From the NCBI GenBank assembly GCA_037974665.1, contig CM075772.1, forward strand, positions 43,614,552 through 43,678,551: a DNA stretch of 64,000 nt, read 5' to 3'. How positions within the stretch are numbered: position 1 is the stretch's first letter; each line of letters begins with the position of its first letter. This document shows positions 1-11,259 of this stretch, piece after piece. Position numbers and translations under genes: made by a program. Under the pieces are notes generated by a model. It made no database searches. It was not told the DNA's origin and saw only the letters and a program-made list of their open reading frames with translations. This DNA is from Ehretia macrophylla (Eukaryota > Streptophyta > Magnoliopsida > Boraginales > Ehretiaceae).

Positions 1-109
1 CAATCCACATCGCTCTGCAAAAGACAAAAAAGAGGTTCAACAACATCAAATAAATATAAAAAAAAGAAGTTAAAAAGTGAAGAATTTACATGTAGCATCC
101 TCCTATAAA
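1..109 (+). repeat. Relic of lectin-gene promoter
   Basis: This stretch resembles the promoter just upstream of the lectin gene at 35291. It has the same inverted-repeat motif (CAATCCACATCGCTCTGCAA near position 1), an A-rich run, and a TATA-like TCCTCCTATAAAT at about 99-110, in the same order as at 34930-35060. No coding sequence follows; it is cut at 110 by a copia LTR. I infer a leftover of a third, destroyed lectin copy. It could instead be a dispersed repeat that the lectin promoter happens to contain. Confidence 0.5.
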
Positions 110-868
110 TGTTGGGTATCAGCGCAACAGAATGTTTGGGGTGAAACGGTATCACACACCTAAAATAAGACTAAGGAAAAAAGATAATTGAGACACAATA
201 TTTTTTTACATAGAAACCCCTCAAACAAATTAAGAGAAAAATCACGGACAAGTATAGGAGATTTCACTATGATGTAAGAATAAATTACAATATCATTCTC
301 TCTAACATAAGGAGAAACTAATTCTTACTCACAAACTAAGACAATTAATATGGAAGAAAACTCTTAAGAAAAACTCTCAGAACAAACTCTAAATATTTTC
401 TCTCTGATTTCTAGGATATTAGGATTAAATTGAACTGAAGAATAACTACTATTTATAGCCGAAGTTCTGCAATAGTTCATCTACATTTACTTCATTGTCC
501 TTCACGTTTAATAACGTGCAATGTTTACAACTTTGTTTCGGCGTGCAAGATGACAATGCATCTGATCAAAGTCTGTAGCTTACTTTTCATTTCAATTCCA
601 TGTGCTGACACTGCTTTAGGCAATATAATAATATTTGCCCAATTGTCATCATTGCACCACATTATATTTTATATTCCAATGTGTGCTTTCTCTCTTTTCC
701 CATGTCTTTCTTTTACCAAAGCAACTTCACTTTCCCAACAAGCCTCATGTGTAGCAGTTTTTCCAGCTCCTAAAGTGAGCTTTACATCTTAATATTCTCC
801 CACTTAAAGTCACTTTTGGAAGTCTTCCGAATCTCTACATCTTAACATTCTCCCACTTAAAGTCACTT
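110..868 (-). mobile_element. Copia-type LTR remnant with PPT
   Basis: The segment starts TGTTGGGTATC and reaches CATCTTAACA at 847. It is followed by TTCTCCCACTT, the complement of a copia-like polypurine tract (AAGTGGGAGAA). On the minus strand this reads PPT then TGTTAAGATG...CCCAACA, a TG...CA LTR of about 738 bp. The LTR-end/PPT junction is duplicated 53 bp apart (784 and 837). The rest of the element is missing: at about 866 the sequence joins a gypsy LTR. The small ORF at 550-792 has no recognisable domain and is not called. Confidence 0.5.
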
Positions 869-2420
869 AGTGGAACAGAAAAGAATAGTCACTAAAACGA
901 CTCATAAACAAAATATATAAAAATAGTTGTTACTGTATTTAACTCATGCAGTATCGGTTCAGTAATAAATTTGGACCCAATTCACTAGTAGCGGTAACAA
1001 CACCCGCTAAAGCGGTAACAGTAACAGTATCTGTACTGTACTACCGTAACAGTGTCGGTACTATTAGAATTACACAAGTACGAATGAATAACATACATAA
1101 TGAGAGATAAAAGATTACGTGAAAAATTAACAAACACAAAGAAGTCATTCGATGGTAACCATTGCAATACCCACAGAGTTTTTAAGAATATCTCTTTAAT
1201 TTTGGGACAATCATAAAATAACTAATTAAAAGAGATTACGTTCACAACTAAAAATAAATAAATAAAATTTTAGTACATATTGAAGAAATTGAATCTCACA
1301 ATTGTATCATATGGAATAAATAAGAAAAAAAAAATCTATTTATTTCAATAGCGCTTTATTTTATTTATAAGACAATTAAAATTATTTATACATAATATAT
1401 ATATCGTCCCTGGTCAGTTGGACCAGAGACAAGAATTTTGCTGTACTTTAAAAGTCACAAGATCACTTACAGTGACTTTCAAAGTCATTGAAAGTCACTA
1501 TAAGTGAATAATTTTTTTTTTATTTGTTTATATCTTCTTTATTTTTTTTCAAAATCTCAAAATACTTTTATCATTTTTGTAAATTAGGCAGCAAGACAAT
1601 ATCATAATGTTTTAATAAATTGAGATATAAAAGATCTAGTTCTTTTATTTTGGGACAAAATTAAATCTATGAATATAGATTCTCAAGACGAATGGAAGAA
1701 TCAAAGGTTACATAATTTAGCAATTCTATTTAACAATTCCATATGCACTTAATTACTAAATAACTCAAAAATCCAAAGTGATCCTTGAAGTGAAAATTAA
1801 CAATAAGAGATCTTAAGGTATGAAATATCAAATTTACTTTCAGATTAAACACACACTAACCGAACAATATAACGCAAGAGAGAACAAATCTCGGATTTAT
1901 AATTAAGATGAGCATAGATAATATTCGGAGAAAGATAGATGAATTCCACTTACTCTTTGATCCTAAAGCAAAAATTCTCAATTCACAATACTGTAAAATT
2001 TAGTGACCACTTCAATCTCCTAAACACATAAATCAAACTTTCTATTACCAAATAAGTCATCAATAATTAATTCTAAAAAAAATTATTTCACTACCTATGA
2101 TAAATTTTCTAGCCTATGAATTTATTAACTCACTTACCTCTCCCGAAGAAACTTCTGTATAAGGATTCTACAAATGTTTGAGAAAAACATGAAGGAAATG
2201 GTAGCAGCAAAACAAAATGAGGCGTCTGATCACTCTTATGCATTTTTTTTATATTATTTTTGTTGTCTAAATCATCATTACCATTCATTTCATCATTATC
2301 CCCCCACTATACTTTTTCCTCCACTTCACTCTACTTTTGTCCCATTTCATGCTACTTTGTTTTCCCTTTTGATTATTTTACTTTTTTTTTTGTTTTTGTT
2401 TGATTTGCACGGCTATTACA
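866..2420 (-). mobile_element. Left LTR of outermost gypsy relic (5' part lost)
   Basis: This aligns along its length with 27917-29538, including TAGTGGAACA, the block from CGACTCATAAAC, the repeated GTCAC-rich stretch around 1440-1500, and the end GCACGGCTATTACA. At 2421 the sequence becomes TCTTTCCTCCCTTATAAAAG, whose complement is a purine-rich PPT, so this is the 3' LTR of a minus-strand gypsy element. Compared with the right copy (27383-29538) about 530 bp are missing from the left side, replaced by the copia LTR at 110-868. Confidence 0.65.
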
Positions 2421-3880
2421 TCTTTCCTCCCTTATAAAAGTTTTGTCCTCGAAACTTACCTTAATCAGTAAAGAAGAAGGACCACTTCGTTCTTGCTTCA
2501 TACCTGAGTTCCCATGTAGGTTATGCCAGTGAACTATACAATATGATACCTTGACACTTTATCCATTTTTCGTCTCCTATCAAAACTCCAATCACTTAGT
2601 GGTTTGCATTAGTGAGCATGAAAAAGAATGCAACTGTATATATTTGGTCAGAAGGTCGGTATCTTTGACTGATAAGGGATATACATGTTGAAGTACTAAG
2701 ATAAATGATGTCTTCTCCAAGATTTTTCACTAACTTCTGTTTATCAAGATTTGCTCCACCAATTTAGCATCATATACGATAGTGCAAAAAGGTTTGTCTA
2801 TTTGTCCAAGAAGTATCGTTAAATCTCTCATTCCTTAAAAGAGGTTTTGTCCTCAAAATCTCATTTTCTTTTTGTCCCCCTTTTTTTTCTAAAAGGTTTC
2901 AAATTGATAAATCCTCCAATTGAAGCTCCAAATTCTGTTAATACACCATAAGTATGATTATCACCACAATGAATATTATTGGTAAAGGTTCTATCTCAAT
3001 ACCTTAGAACTCTTAGATTAGTAAAACCTGATAAGTTCACCAGTTTGTGCCACGAACTAAGATTCTAAATTCTTATCTACAAAGGCCAGTCATGATAATA
3101 ATGTTGATAATTTCTTCAAATAATCAGTACACTTAACCTGGAGTAATCCATTACTCAACCCTCAAACTTAAGAGCTTGAAAATATATGTACAATGATACA
3201 CAAATACTTTCCAGTGTACTAAGACAACTAGATAGCTTAGCAAACAATGATATAGAATTCCCGATATGCTGTAATCTTTTTAGAAATACCTTGTCAATTT
3301 CCTATAGGTAAAGCTTTTACAAAATATGTGAACCTATAAGGTTAGTCATCTATTTGACTGTAGGTAAACTCATCAAAACTTTTTATTTTATCATATGAAA
3401 GCGGAACAAAGCTCCTATAATGTGTCATTCCTTGGACAAACATAGACTATAAAGATCATTCTATCAAGTCAACACAATTGTATGAGCCTGCATCATAGGA
3501 TTTAACTTAATCAACAATTAAGATTTGTCGTTGATCCAAAAAAAAAAAAGAATTATTGATATTAGACATAATCATTTTGGTTTTATCCACTAGTCGAAAA
3601 TCAAAGGCTCCTTTACTAAATCATTGATCATTCACACTTATCAAACATCATAATATACACATAATTTTGATGTAAAGCTATGTTCATTCAAGTGAATCGA
3701 CCATTCAATAGTCAAATGAGCAAGAACGAGATTAGCAAACAACAATTAATTAAGTGCAACTGAAAGTTGCTAATTCAATCTTTTATAAGATAAATTCAAA
3801 CGTTATATAGGAGAGAGCAACAATTAAATTTCCAGCATAGCTAAACGACATCACAATTCAAAATCAGAACTGATAGCTAG

Positions 3881-4080
3881 GTTGAAAATAGTATCCTAGA
3901 ATCATAGCTGATATAACACAAAACGCTCAGTACAATAACATACATAGTAATCAAAACATTCCAAAATGATTGATAAATGGGTTGAAAATAGTATCCCATA
4001 ATCATAGCTGATATAACATAAAACTCTCAATGTAGTAATGGACATAGCATTTAAAACATTCCAGAATGGAATTATAATGG
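3881..4080. repeat. Two-copy tandem repeat, about 100 bp unit
   Basis: GTTGAAAATAGTATCC begins at 3881 and again at 3981. Both copies run through ATCATAGCTGATATAACA to AACATTCCA(A/G)AATG. The copies differ at many positions, so the duplication is old. Confidence 0.75.
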
Positions 4081-4124
4081 AAGACAAGGCTAACTTACAA
4101 TTAAAACATAACACATTAACAATT

Positions 4125-4126
<2 letters not shown>

Positions 4127-4162
<36 letters not shown>
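4127..4162. repeat. (TA)n microsatellite
   Basis: Uninterrupted TA dinucleotides over about 36 bp inside the gypsy debris. Confidence 0.95.
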
Positions 4163-4165
<3 letters not shown>

Positions 4166-5588
4166 AGTCAAATTCTAAGCAATGTCAAATCTTTCAATCT
4201 CAAACCTTAGAGGAAAAACAAGTACCATAATGACTTTTGGAGAATTTTCTTAGATGCCCAAAGTGCATCCTTAATTTCGCTATAATATGTGTATTAGCTC
4301 TAATATCTACAAATTACCACACAATCTATAAACCCACAATGACAACTAACTCCAAAAATAATACCAAATGTAAATTTGAATAGTTTTGCAAATCATCTTA
4401 TTACTTGCTATGGTCCTTCAATATCCGAATCTAGTTTATCATTTCTTTACTTGCATCCTTTATGCAAATACTACTTCAATGCATCTAAACTTTCCATTTG
4501 ATCATAATGAGGCAAAACTAAGACCCTTTTATCATTTGTTCATCTTCCAATCAAACAGACTATGAAGATCACATTGTAAGTAAGAACGTTCACACTTAAG
4601 TTCACTATATAGAACTTAGCTTGATCATACAGATAGATTTGTTTATCTTAAAATATTGAAGTCCAAATATCTCACTTAGATTTATCCAGTTAGCTACACC
4701 GAGCTTCATCAAGTTGAGGGTTTTGACTACCTTATTCAATTTCTAATAGTCATCCGAACCATAACAATTGAACCCAAAAGTCAACTATTTAACTCAAAAG
4801 TAAGGATGTTGAATTCATTCCTTATTCTCTTTACATGTAATTTGGTACAAAAATTTAAAGCCAATTCCTCAATCACATGATTATTATTCCTAAGAATCAG
4901 AACCAAATTATAAGCAAAATCGTATCCATACTCTCCAGAAATCTAATCCAATCTTAAACTAGATAACAAAATATCATATACGTAATATTATTTTTTTTTG
5001 CCAATTACCACACTCGAACCTATATAGTTGACAACTAAATCCAAATTGATATATAAGGTAACTTGAAAAGATTTCACAATTATTTTTAGCACTCGGTATG
5101 GCTGATGTGACTGTATTTGCAGCACTTAAACCATGATATTTGTACTGCATTTGCATCTTAACTCTGGAATAAATGCAACACTTTGATACTTTCGATGCTA
5201 TGTAGGAAAATACTAAAAAGTGAATAATCAGGCCCGAAATGATCCAAATTGCAAGTCAAGAAGTAAGAATCGGGAAGCACGAGAAGCTGTTGAAGAATGA
5301 AGCTCATAGAAAATAAACTTGGCTGAAACTAGCACGAAATCAGACTCGGAACATTAACCCAGATGATCTCAAATAGTGACCCATGTCCGTTTTTGGCAAA
5401 TCATATCAGTTTTTCGGGTAGAAACAGTATTCTGAGCAAAACGCAGGACTTAGTCCTGCGCATGGCGTGATTTTAGCCAAATTACATTGTTTGGAGGGTC
5501 AAAACAATGAAAAATGCTCAAAAATGCTGCGGTCAACAATCTGGTCAAAGTCAACAAACGGAAAAAAGTCAACTATTTCAGAATTTTG

Positions 5589-5602
5589 CCTATAAATAGA
5601 GC
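5589..5602 (+). promoter_or_regulatory. TATA box of Athila-type LTR
   Basis: GCCTATAAATAGAG matches the plant TATA consensus and sits within the LTR, upstream of the repeat array that would be in the transcribed R/U5 part. Not tested; the element is truncated. Confidence 0.5.
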
Positions 5603-5719
5603 TCCACCCCTTTGAAAATTCTTGAGTTAATTTTGGAGTGTTATCAATATTTTTGATATAATTCCAAGTTAATTCTATTTAGTTTTAAATTTTAGCTTTA
5701 GTTAATTAAGTAGTAGTAG

Positions 5720-5920
5720 AATACGGGGGAAGTCCCGCCTAGGTAGCTCTTATTCGGAGAAATTTTGCCCGAATAGCTACTTTTAGGGAGAAGTCTTACC
5801 CAAGTAGTTATTATTCGGGGGAGGTTCTGCCCGAATAGTTTTTAATAGGAAAGCTCTTATTTGGGGAAAACTCATCCCTAATAGTTCTTATTCAGGGGAA
5901 ATTAGCTCCGCCCGAATAGC
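5720..5920 (+). repeat. Hairpin-forming minisatellite in LTR
   Basis: Six degenerate units begin near 5720, 5751, 5782, 5812, 5857 and 5889, spaced 30-45 bp. Each has a left arm like ATTCGGGG and a right arm like GCCCGAATAG, so most units fold on themselves. The clearest is 5813-5838 (ATTCGGG ... CCCGAAT). The spacers are purine-rich. Confidence 0.75.
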
Positions 5921-6758
5921 TATTTTGCATCGAACATCTACTCAAATTTAGGGAATCAAAAATACGTGTTTGTCAATATGGGGGAGCCTTTCTTGACTCT
6001 CTTTTATTTACATAATTCTTATTCATTTATGTTTGAGTAGATTGATATCTAGGGGAGAATATTGTAAATGTTAGTCTTTTAATTTACGGTCTCGGATTCG
6101 GATTATACATTTTAAATGCAATATATGACTTGTTTTAATTCAGTAATGTCTTTCATACGTAATATTTTTTCAGTAGATGTATGATTGTTTTACTATTAAA
6201 TATTGTCTTTCGTAACGTAATGCTTTCAAGTAGATGTTATAATTGTTTTACTTTCGTGCCATATATCCATGCTTTAATAGTGAATCAAAAATAGCTTGAC
6301 AATCTTAGATTCCATGAACTATAGGTAATGCTTTTGAGTAGACCATAGTTTCTAAGCCAGTAAGGAGAAGTTGATTGTTTAGTCGAAATAGACCTTTTAC
6401 ACCAGGTTGCAAGGACAGTTCCATACTATGGCTCCAATACTCGTAGATGGCACAGCCACTCCAACAGAGTTTGTAATCGAGAGTTTAATAAGTTAAGTTA
6501 ATTGACTAGGTTAAATGCTTGTAGAGTAACCCTTGCATAAAATCAGATAATCATGAATACCGAGCCTAGATTAATTGTCTCATTTACATATTCGACCCCC
6601 AGATCACCCCATCTCGTCTTCCACTAATACTTAGTATAACTTAGATAATTTAGTTAGTTTGATTTAGTTTACATTTCTCGCACGTTACTCAAACCACCTT
6701 GCGATTTGTCACTTAAGCACTTTAACACTTTCACACTACTTTACTAACTTAAACTAGT

Positions 6759-6763
6759 GAGCT
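6759..6763. repeat. Left TSD of Tekay-type element (GAGCT)
   Basis: GAGCT directly before the LTR start TGTAACGCC, repeated exactly at 22072-22076 after the right LTR. Confidence 0.9.
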
Positions 6764-8094
6764 TGTAACGCCCCGAACCCGACCCCATGCTAAAGGTCAA
6801 GCCCAGACCCGTTACTCGGACAGAGACTCCTCTGTACCGTAGACTAAACTGTTACCTGTGAATAGTCACATATAACATTGGAACCACAAACACAATTTAT
6901 ACAACCTATCTTCTAACATTTCCAAATCCAAGTCAAGTTCACAAGGCCATCCGAGCCTTGGAGCAACATCAATCTACTTAAGCACACAAGCATGCAAGAC
7001 AAGTTGGCTTTAACCAAAAGTAGTTAAATACAATTATAATTTAAGTTCAACTTGTAAGATAATTAACACCCAAGCATACAATAGAAGATGAAATCTAAAA
7101 TTTATTATTACAATCCATCGACTATCTCTAACATACAAGATTTCAGCTACCAACATATATATAAGACCCCAAGGTCTCAAAACACATTGTTTAACATGAA
7201 CTCCAAGCAAACTGCACATAAGATCCACCTTATCACACAAAGTCACGAATTCTGATCTACGTGAACTTCTTCTTCTTCCTCTACTTCTATCAGCTGGGGA
7301 TTCACCTCAGCTTCTCCTGAAACATGATAAATGAGGAGTGAGCAACAATGTTGCCCAGCAAGGGAGGTGATGCAGCATACCGGGTGTGCCATATGATATA
7401 CAAACACAAGAAATCATATATGTATAACATAAAGAACAAGATTTAAGTAACAAGTAGTTAATCACATTAAAAAGGATACGGTTGCTCTTCAAGTCTTCAA
7501 TCTCGAACTACGAGCCACGAACTTTACACAAGTGTCGGCAAACCCCTTACTCCAACAAGTTGGGATACTCCGGATGTATCCCGATCCTATAACCCTTTCT
7601 CCTGAGGTAGCACCATATGCCCAGCAGGTGAACCACGCCTCTGGGGCAGTAGAGTATGCTCAGCGAGAAAGGGAATAAGTACCATGGTAGTCGATGGAGC
7701 ACGACAATGCCGCCCGTGTTCTCGACACTACCATATCCGAAAAGGTTGTGCAACCCAAGACAAGTCCACAAGAATTCAAGATATCAAATATCACATAAGA
7801 GGGTCAACAAAGTAGGCCGCCCTCACATATAAGCACAATATAGCTTTATAGTATCAAAAGTAGTAATCAACATAACTTTTACTCACAATCAACTCAAATA
7901 GCTTTATTATACTTTAGATAGTCAATACAATACAAGACAACTCAACAACAAGTTCTAAATGCAACAAAAATGGCTAAAAACTGCTTTTCCCCTTTCTTTA
8001 ACCAAGATTGCTTTCTCCTAAGGGCGTTTCAAGGTTTCCAAACCATATCCTAAGCATACCATATTCTTAATTAAGCCCAAAGACACCTATTAAG
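6764..8094 (-). mobile_element. Tekay 3' LTR, left part
   Basis: Starts TGTAACGCCCCGAAC and matches the right LTR from 19606. It is interrupted at 8094 by the copia element and continues at 13434. ORFs here (for example 7034-7246, 7547-7771, minus) recur in the other LTR and have no known domain; I do not call them genes. Confidence 0.9.
8090..8094. repeat. Left TSD of copia (TTAAG)
   Basis: TTAAG immediately before the copia LTR, repeated at 13429-13433. The uninterrupted other Tekay LTR has a single AATTAAGATC at the matching site near 20973, which confirms the insertion point. Confidence 0.95.
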
Positions 8095-8696
8095 TGTTGA
8101 TATATGTCAATATCCACCTCTTCATAATAAGTATCGTTAATTATATGGTAGCATAAATTAATCATTCCGACTTAAACGTCGATGAGGTCAAAAGAGATCG
8201 CGATGGCTACAAAAAAGAAGTTCGGGAATTTAGAATTACCTAAGATGACGTCGGGTTGATGCAATGCTAAAGTTAGCCAATTTGACCAAAGAAAACTTCC
8301 TAGAAGTTGACTTGGATGCTAGCCACTCATGTGGTCAATTGTAGCCACCCATGTGATAAATATGGGTGGTTAATACTTTGAACATGGTTGGTAAAGCCAA
8401 CCAAGATTGAAATGTTTGATAGGAAAGTCTCATGTGGCGGGCTAGCTGAATTCTATAAATAGGCATGCATTAGTTCATCATTTTCATCCACAACACAACT
8501 CCAAACACAATCCTAAGTTAGTCTTTCTTTCTTGTATTCTTCTTGTAAGTCCAGAAGCTACTGAAGCTCTAATCTTGAGAGCGCATGGTGGGACAATTAT
8601 CTTGTAAGTGTTATATTGAATTGTTATAACGAGTAGTGTTGTCTTTCTACTTGATTGTTTTTAAGACGTTTCTGGGAAATTGGTTATATTCTTACA
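8095..8696 (+). mobile_element. Copia 5' LTR
   Basis: Begins TGTTGATATATG and ends TATTCTTACA. It contains a TATA-like TTCTATAAATAGG near 8450 and a short inverted repeat CCACCCAT/ATGGGTGG at 8345-8369. Both are kept in the 3' LTR. Confidence 0.95.
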
Positions 8697-8709
8697 TGGT
8701 ATCAAGAGC
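8697..8709 (+). promoter_or_regulatory. Primer binding site (tRNA-iMet type)
   Basis: TGGTATCAAGAGC directly follows the 5' LTR. It matches the usual plant initiator-Met primer site TGGTATCAGAGC with one extra A. Confidence 0.9.
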
Positions 8710-8755
8710 TTAAGGGGCTCTTAACAACAATCTTGTCTAGTAAAGCTCAACAAGT

Positions 8756-10068
8756 ATGACTACTCAAGGTGCTAGTTCTTCTTCTACCAGTTCTAGTTCC
8801 GGTTTAGTACCGACAATTCGTATCTGTCCTCCTACCTTCACAGAAGGAAAGCTTGATGGCACGAACTATCTTTTGTGGAAGTTCAAAATCACTACAGTTC
8901 TGGACTTCTACGAACTCCTTGATACAGTGTTAGGCACAGATGCAGAACCAGTTGCAGTTCGTGCTGAAGATGACACAAAAAAGGTCACACCTCCAGATCT
9001 TCAACTTGTTAAAGAATGGAGGAGACGAAATGCTGATGCACTTTGTGCAATTGTAACAAGTGTTCAACATTCCGTTCTTACTCTAATTCAACACACAACC
9101 AAGGCAACTGAAGCTTGGAACATACTGAGAAATCAGTATGAAACAAGGAACTAGACTCGCATTCAGAACTTGGAGAATCAGTTAGCTGCTGAGAGATTAA
9201 GTGAAGATGAAGCAGTTGAGTCATTTATCAGTAGGATGAAAAACCTACGTGATCAAATGGCTGCAGTTGGTATTGCCAAATCAACCGAGGAACTAGCTCG
9301 AAGGTGCATTAGAGTGTTGCCTCCAAAATTTGACGGCCTTGTGACAGCACTCAATACACAAGTTCGCATTCCTCCTTTGACGTTTGAAGAATTCACTGCC
9401 ATGTTGATGGAGGAGGAGATGAGGCTGAGGAGCAGAGAAAATCAACTTGACTCTGCCTTTACAGCCAAGGCGAGGAGTAACCAAGAAGAAAATAAGAAAA
9501 CAAAGAAGAAGACGTTCTCTGGATCGTGCTACTACTGCAATAAGAAAGGCCATGCTGTCAAAGATTGCAGGAAACGAATCCATGACAAGAAGAACGGAAC
9601 TTTAAAGCCAAATTGGATAAATAAAGAATCTGCCAATATGGCTGAAACGGAAGTGCATCTGTTTACTATAACAGATGTATGGGAGGAAACGTGGACTAGC
9701 GCACATGTACATCAAACAAGTGCATGGGTGTTAGACAGTGGAGCTTCCCGACACATGACCAGCAAGAAGGAGTTATATGACTCCATAAAACCTCTGCAAG
9801 AACCAATGAATGTTATCGTCGGGAATAATGCTAGGTGTCCCGTTGAGGGCACTGGAACCATCTCGCTCGTGTCTAAAGATGGAGAAAACAAGAAGCTGTC
9901 TAACGTACTCTTTGTACCCCAGATTACCAGAAATTTGCTATTTGTACCTGCTATTACAGATAATGATCTAGAAGTGCGGTTCAAGAAGACAGAAGCTTTG
10001 GTGCTTGACAAGGATCAAAATATTGTGAGTAAAGGTATTCGCAAAAATAATCTTTACGAAATCAGCTC
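8756..10068 (+). pseudogene. Copia gag and protease (broken)
   Basis: Starts at the first ATG after the primer site. Gag includes the copia N-terminal pattern LDGTNYLLWKFKI and a UBN2-like core, then a CCHC zinc knuckle (CYYCNKKGHAVKDC, about 9526-9570) that would bind retroelement RNA. The aspartic protease has its active-site motif intact (WVLDSGASRHM, about 9724). One in-frame stop (TAG at 9152-9154) divides gag; the frame on both sides is the same. Integrase follows without a break. I see capsid and protease domains but no route to an intact protein. Confidence 0.92.
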
Positions 10069-10990
10069 TCTTTCTGCTGTCGTGGTTGCCAAAACAAGTC
10101 AACTTTGGCATGAAAGGTTCGGGCACATTTCCTATCCTGTGTTAAAGGAAATGCAAAAGAAGAAGATGGTGGCCGACTTGCCTTCAATTGAAGAAATTGA
10201 AGGACTATGTGAAGCTTGTATGCTGGGCAAGCAACATAGACAGTCATTTCCCAAAGAGAGTCATAACCAATCAAAGGCTCCTCTAGAGTTGGTACATGCT
10301 GACCTCTGCGGAAAAATGACTACGACGGCGTTAGGAGGATCTTCCTAGTTTATGCTGTTAGTCGATGATTATAGTAGGAAGATGTGGGTGTACTTCCTTC
10401 GGGACAAGGCTGATGCTCTTTAAAAGTTTAAAGTGTGGCATAAACTTATGACAAATGAGAACACAACTCAGTTGAAGAAACTTTGTACCGATCGTAGGGG
10501 AAATTCTGTTCTACAAGGTTCACCAACTACTGCAACAAGCTTAGGATTAAGCGCCAATTGACTGCTCCATACACACCACAACAAAATGGAGTTGTGGAAC
10601 GAAGAAATCAAACAATTGTAGAAATGGTTCGATGCATGTTGAAAGGTGCTGGCCTACCTGACACATTTTGGGCTGAAGCAGTCAACACAACAGTATACAT
10701 CCTCAATCGGTGCTCAACCAGGGCACTCAATGATAAGACTCCTAATGAGGCTTATTATGGTATGAAACCTTCTGTGTCTCATTTAAGAAAATTTGGGTGT
10801 AAGTGTTTTGTACACATTCCAAATGAAAATCGAAAGAAATTGGATGACAAGAGCAAGAAGGGCATTTTCTTGGATATAATGAAGAGTCTAAAGCATACAG
10901 AATCTATGATGTAGAGGCCAAGAAGATGATCATAAGCCGAGATATGGTGTTTAATGAGCGACCACACTCAATGGAAGATAGCGGTCCTTC
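10069..10990 (+). pseudogene. Copia integrase (broken)
   Basis: The GAG-pre-integrase zinc region is clear (LWHERFGHISYPVL, later C-x2-C in GLCEACMLGKQHR). Catalytic-core landmarks follow: the HADLCG Asp, the VDDYSRKMWVYF block, a damaged second Asp region (CTDRRGN) and the Glu in YTPQQNGVVERRNQT. Stops occur at 10346-10348 and near 10423, frameshifts near 10505 and 10872. The reading frame after 10872 again gives a normal copia stretch ending in FNE. Integrase inserts the cDNA; this one cannot be made intact. Confidence 0.9.
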
Positions 10991-11259
10991 CATTTCGTCA
11001 TTAACTAATGAAGTAATCCACCAATTGCCTAAAAAACGACTGTTGAACAATGAATAAGTCTGTAATCATGAGGAGACTGAAGACCAACCTGTTTTACCTA
11101 AAAGTAAGCTACAACTTAAGTCGTTCCAACATCTCTTTGAAGGAAGAAATCCAGAAATTACTAATGATAGTCCACGTCCTGATGGACTAAGACGATCAAA
11201 GAGAATAGAGGAGTAGAACAGATCAGGACAACAACTAGTAAACATGGCTTTGATGACCC

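Larger units (their letters stand above)
2421..5200 (-). mobile_element. Decayed internal region of gypsy relic
   Basis: No ORF or conserved domain is readable. Just inside the LTR, the minus strand shows a faint pol C-terminal reading frame (K-V-S-F-E-D-K-T-F) running into the PPT. A second PPT-like junction lies at about 2833-2865. The stretch holds a 100-bp tandem duplication (3881-4080) and a (TA)n tract. The part from about 4410 on is a diverged match to 26345 onward. I call it internal gypsy debris from position and the LTR junction, not from recognisable proteins. Confidence 0.4.
5201..6763 (+). mobile_element. Athila-type 5' LTR, left part
   Basis: I place the LTR start at TGTAGGAAAATAC (5201) because the sequence to its left matches gypsy debris and that to its right does not. 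A promoter-like GCCTATAAATAGAG lies at about 5589-5602, followed by an array of hairpin-forming repeats (5720-5920). The LTR is interrupted at 6763 by the Tekay-type element and resumes at 22077, ending CGCATCA at 22192 just before a tRNA-Asp-like primer site. Total LTR about 1.7 kb. The left boundary is an estimate because the 3' LTR is missing. Confidence 0.6.

Noticed and set aside
550-792. 80-codon ORF in the copia LTR
   Set aside because: Lies wholly in LTR sequence, with no domain and no supporting context.
9152-9154. Programmed readthrough of the copia gag stop
   Set aside because: The element also has frameshifts and about ten other stops, so simple decay is the better explanation.
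9293-10274. Three minus-strand ORFs of 70-99 codons
   Set aside because: Shadows of copia gag-pol on the other strand.
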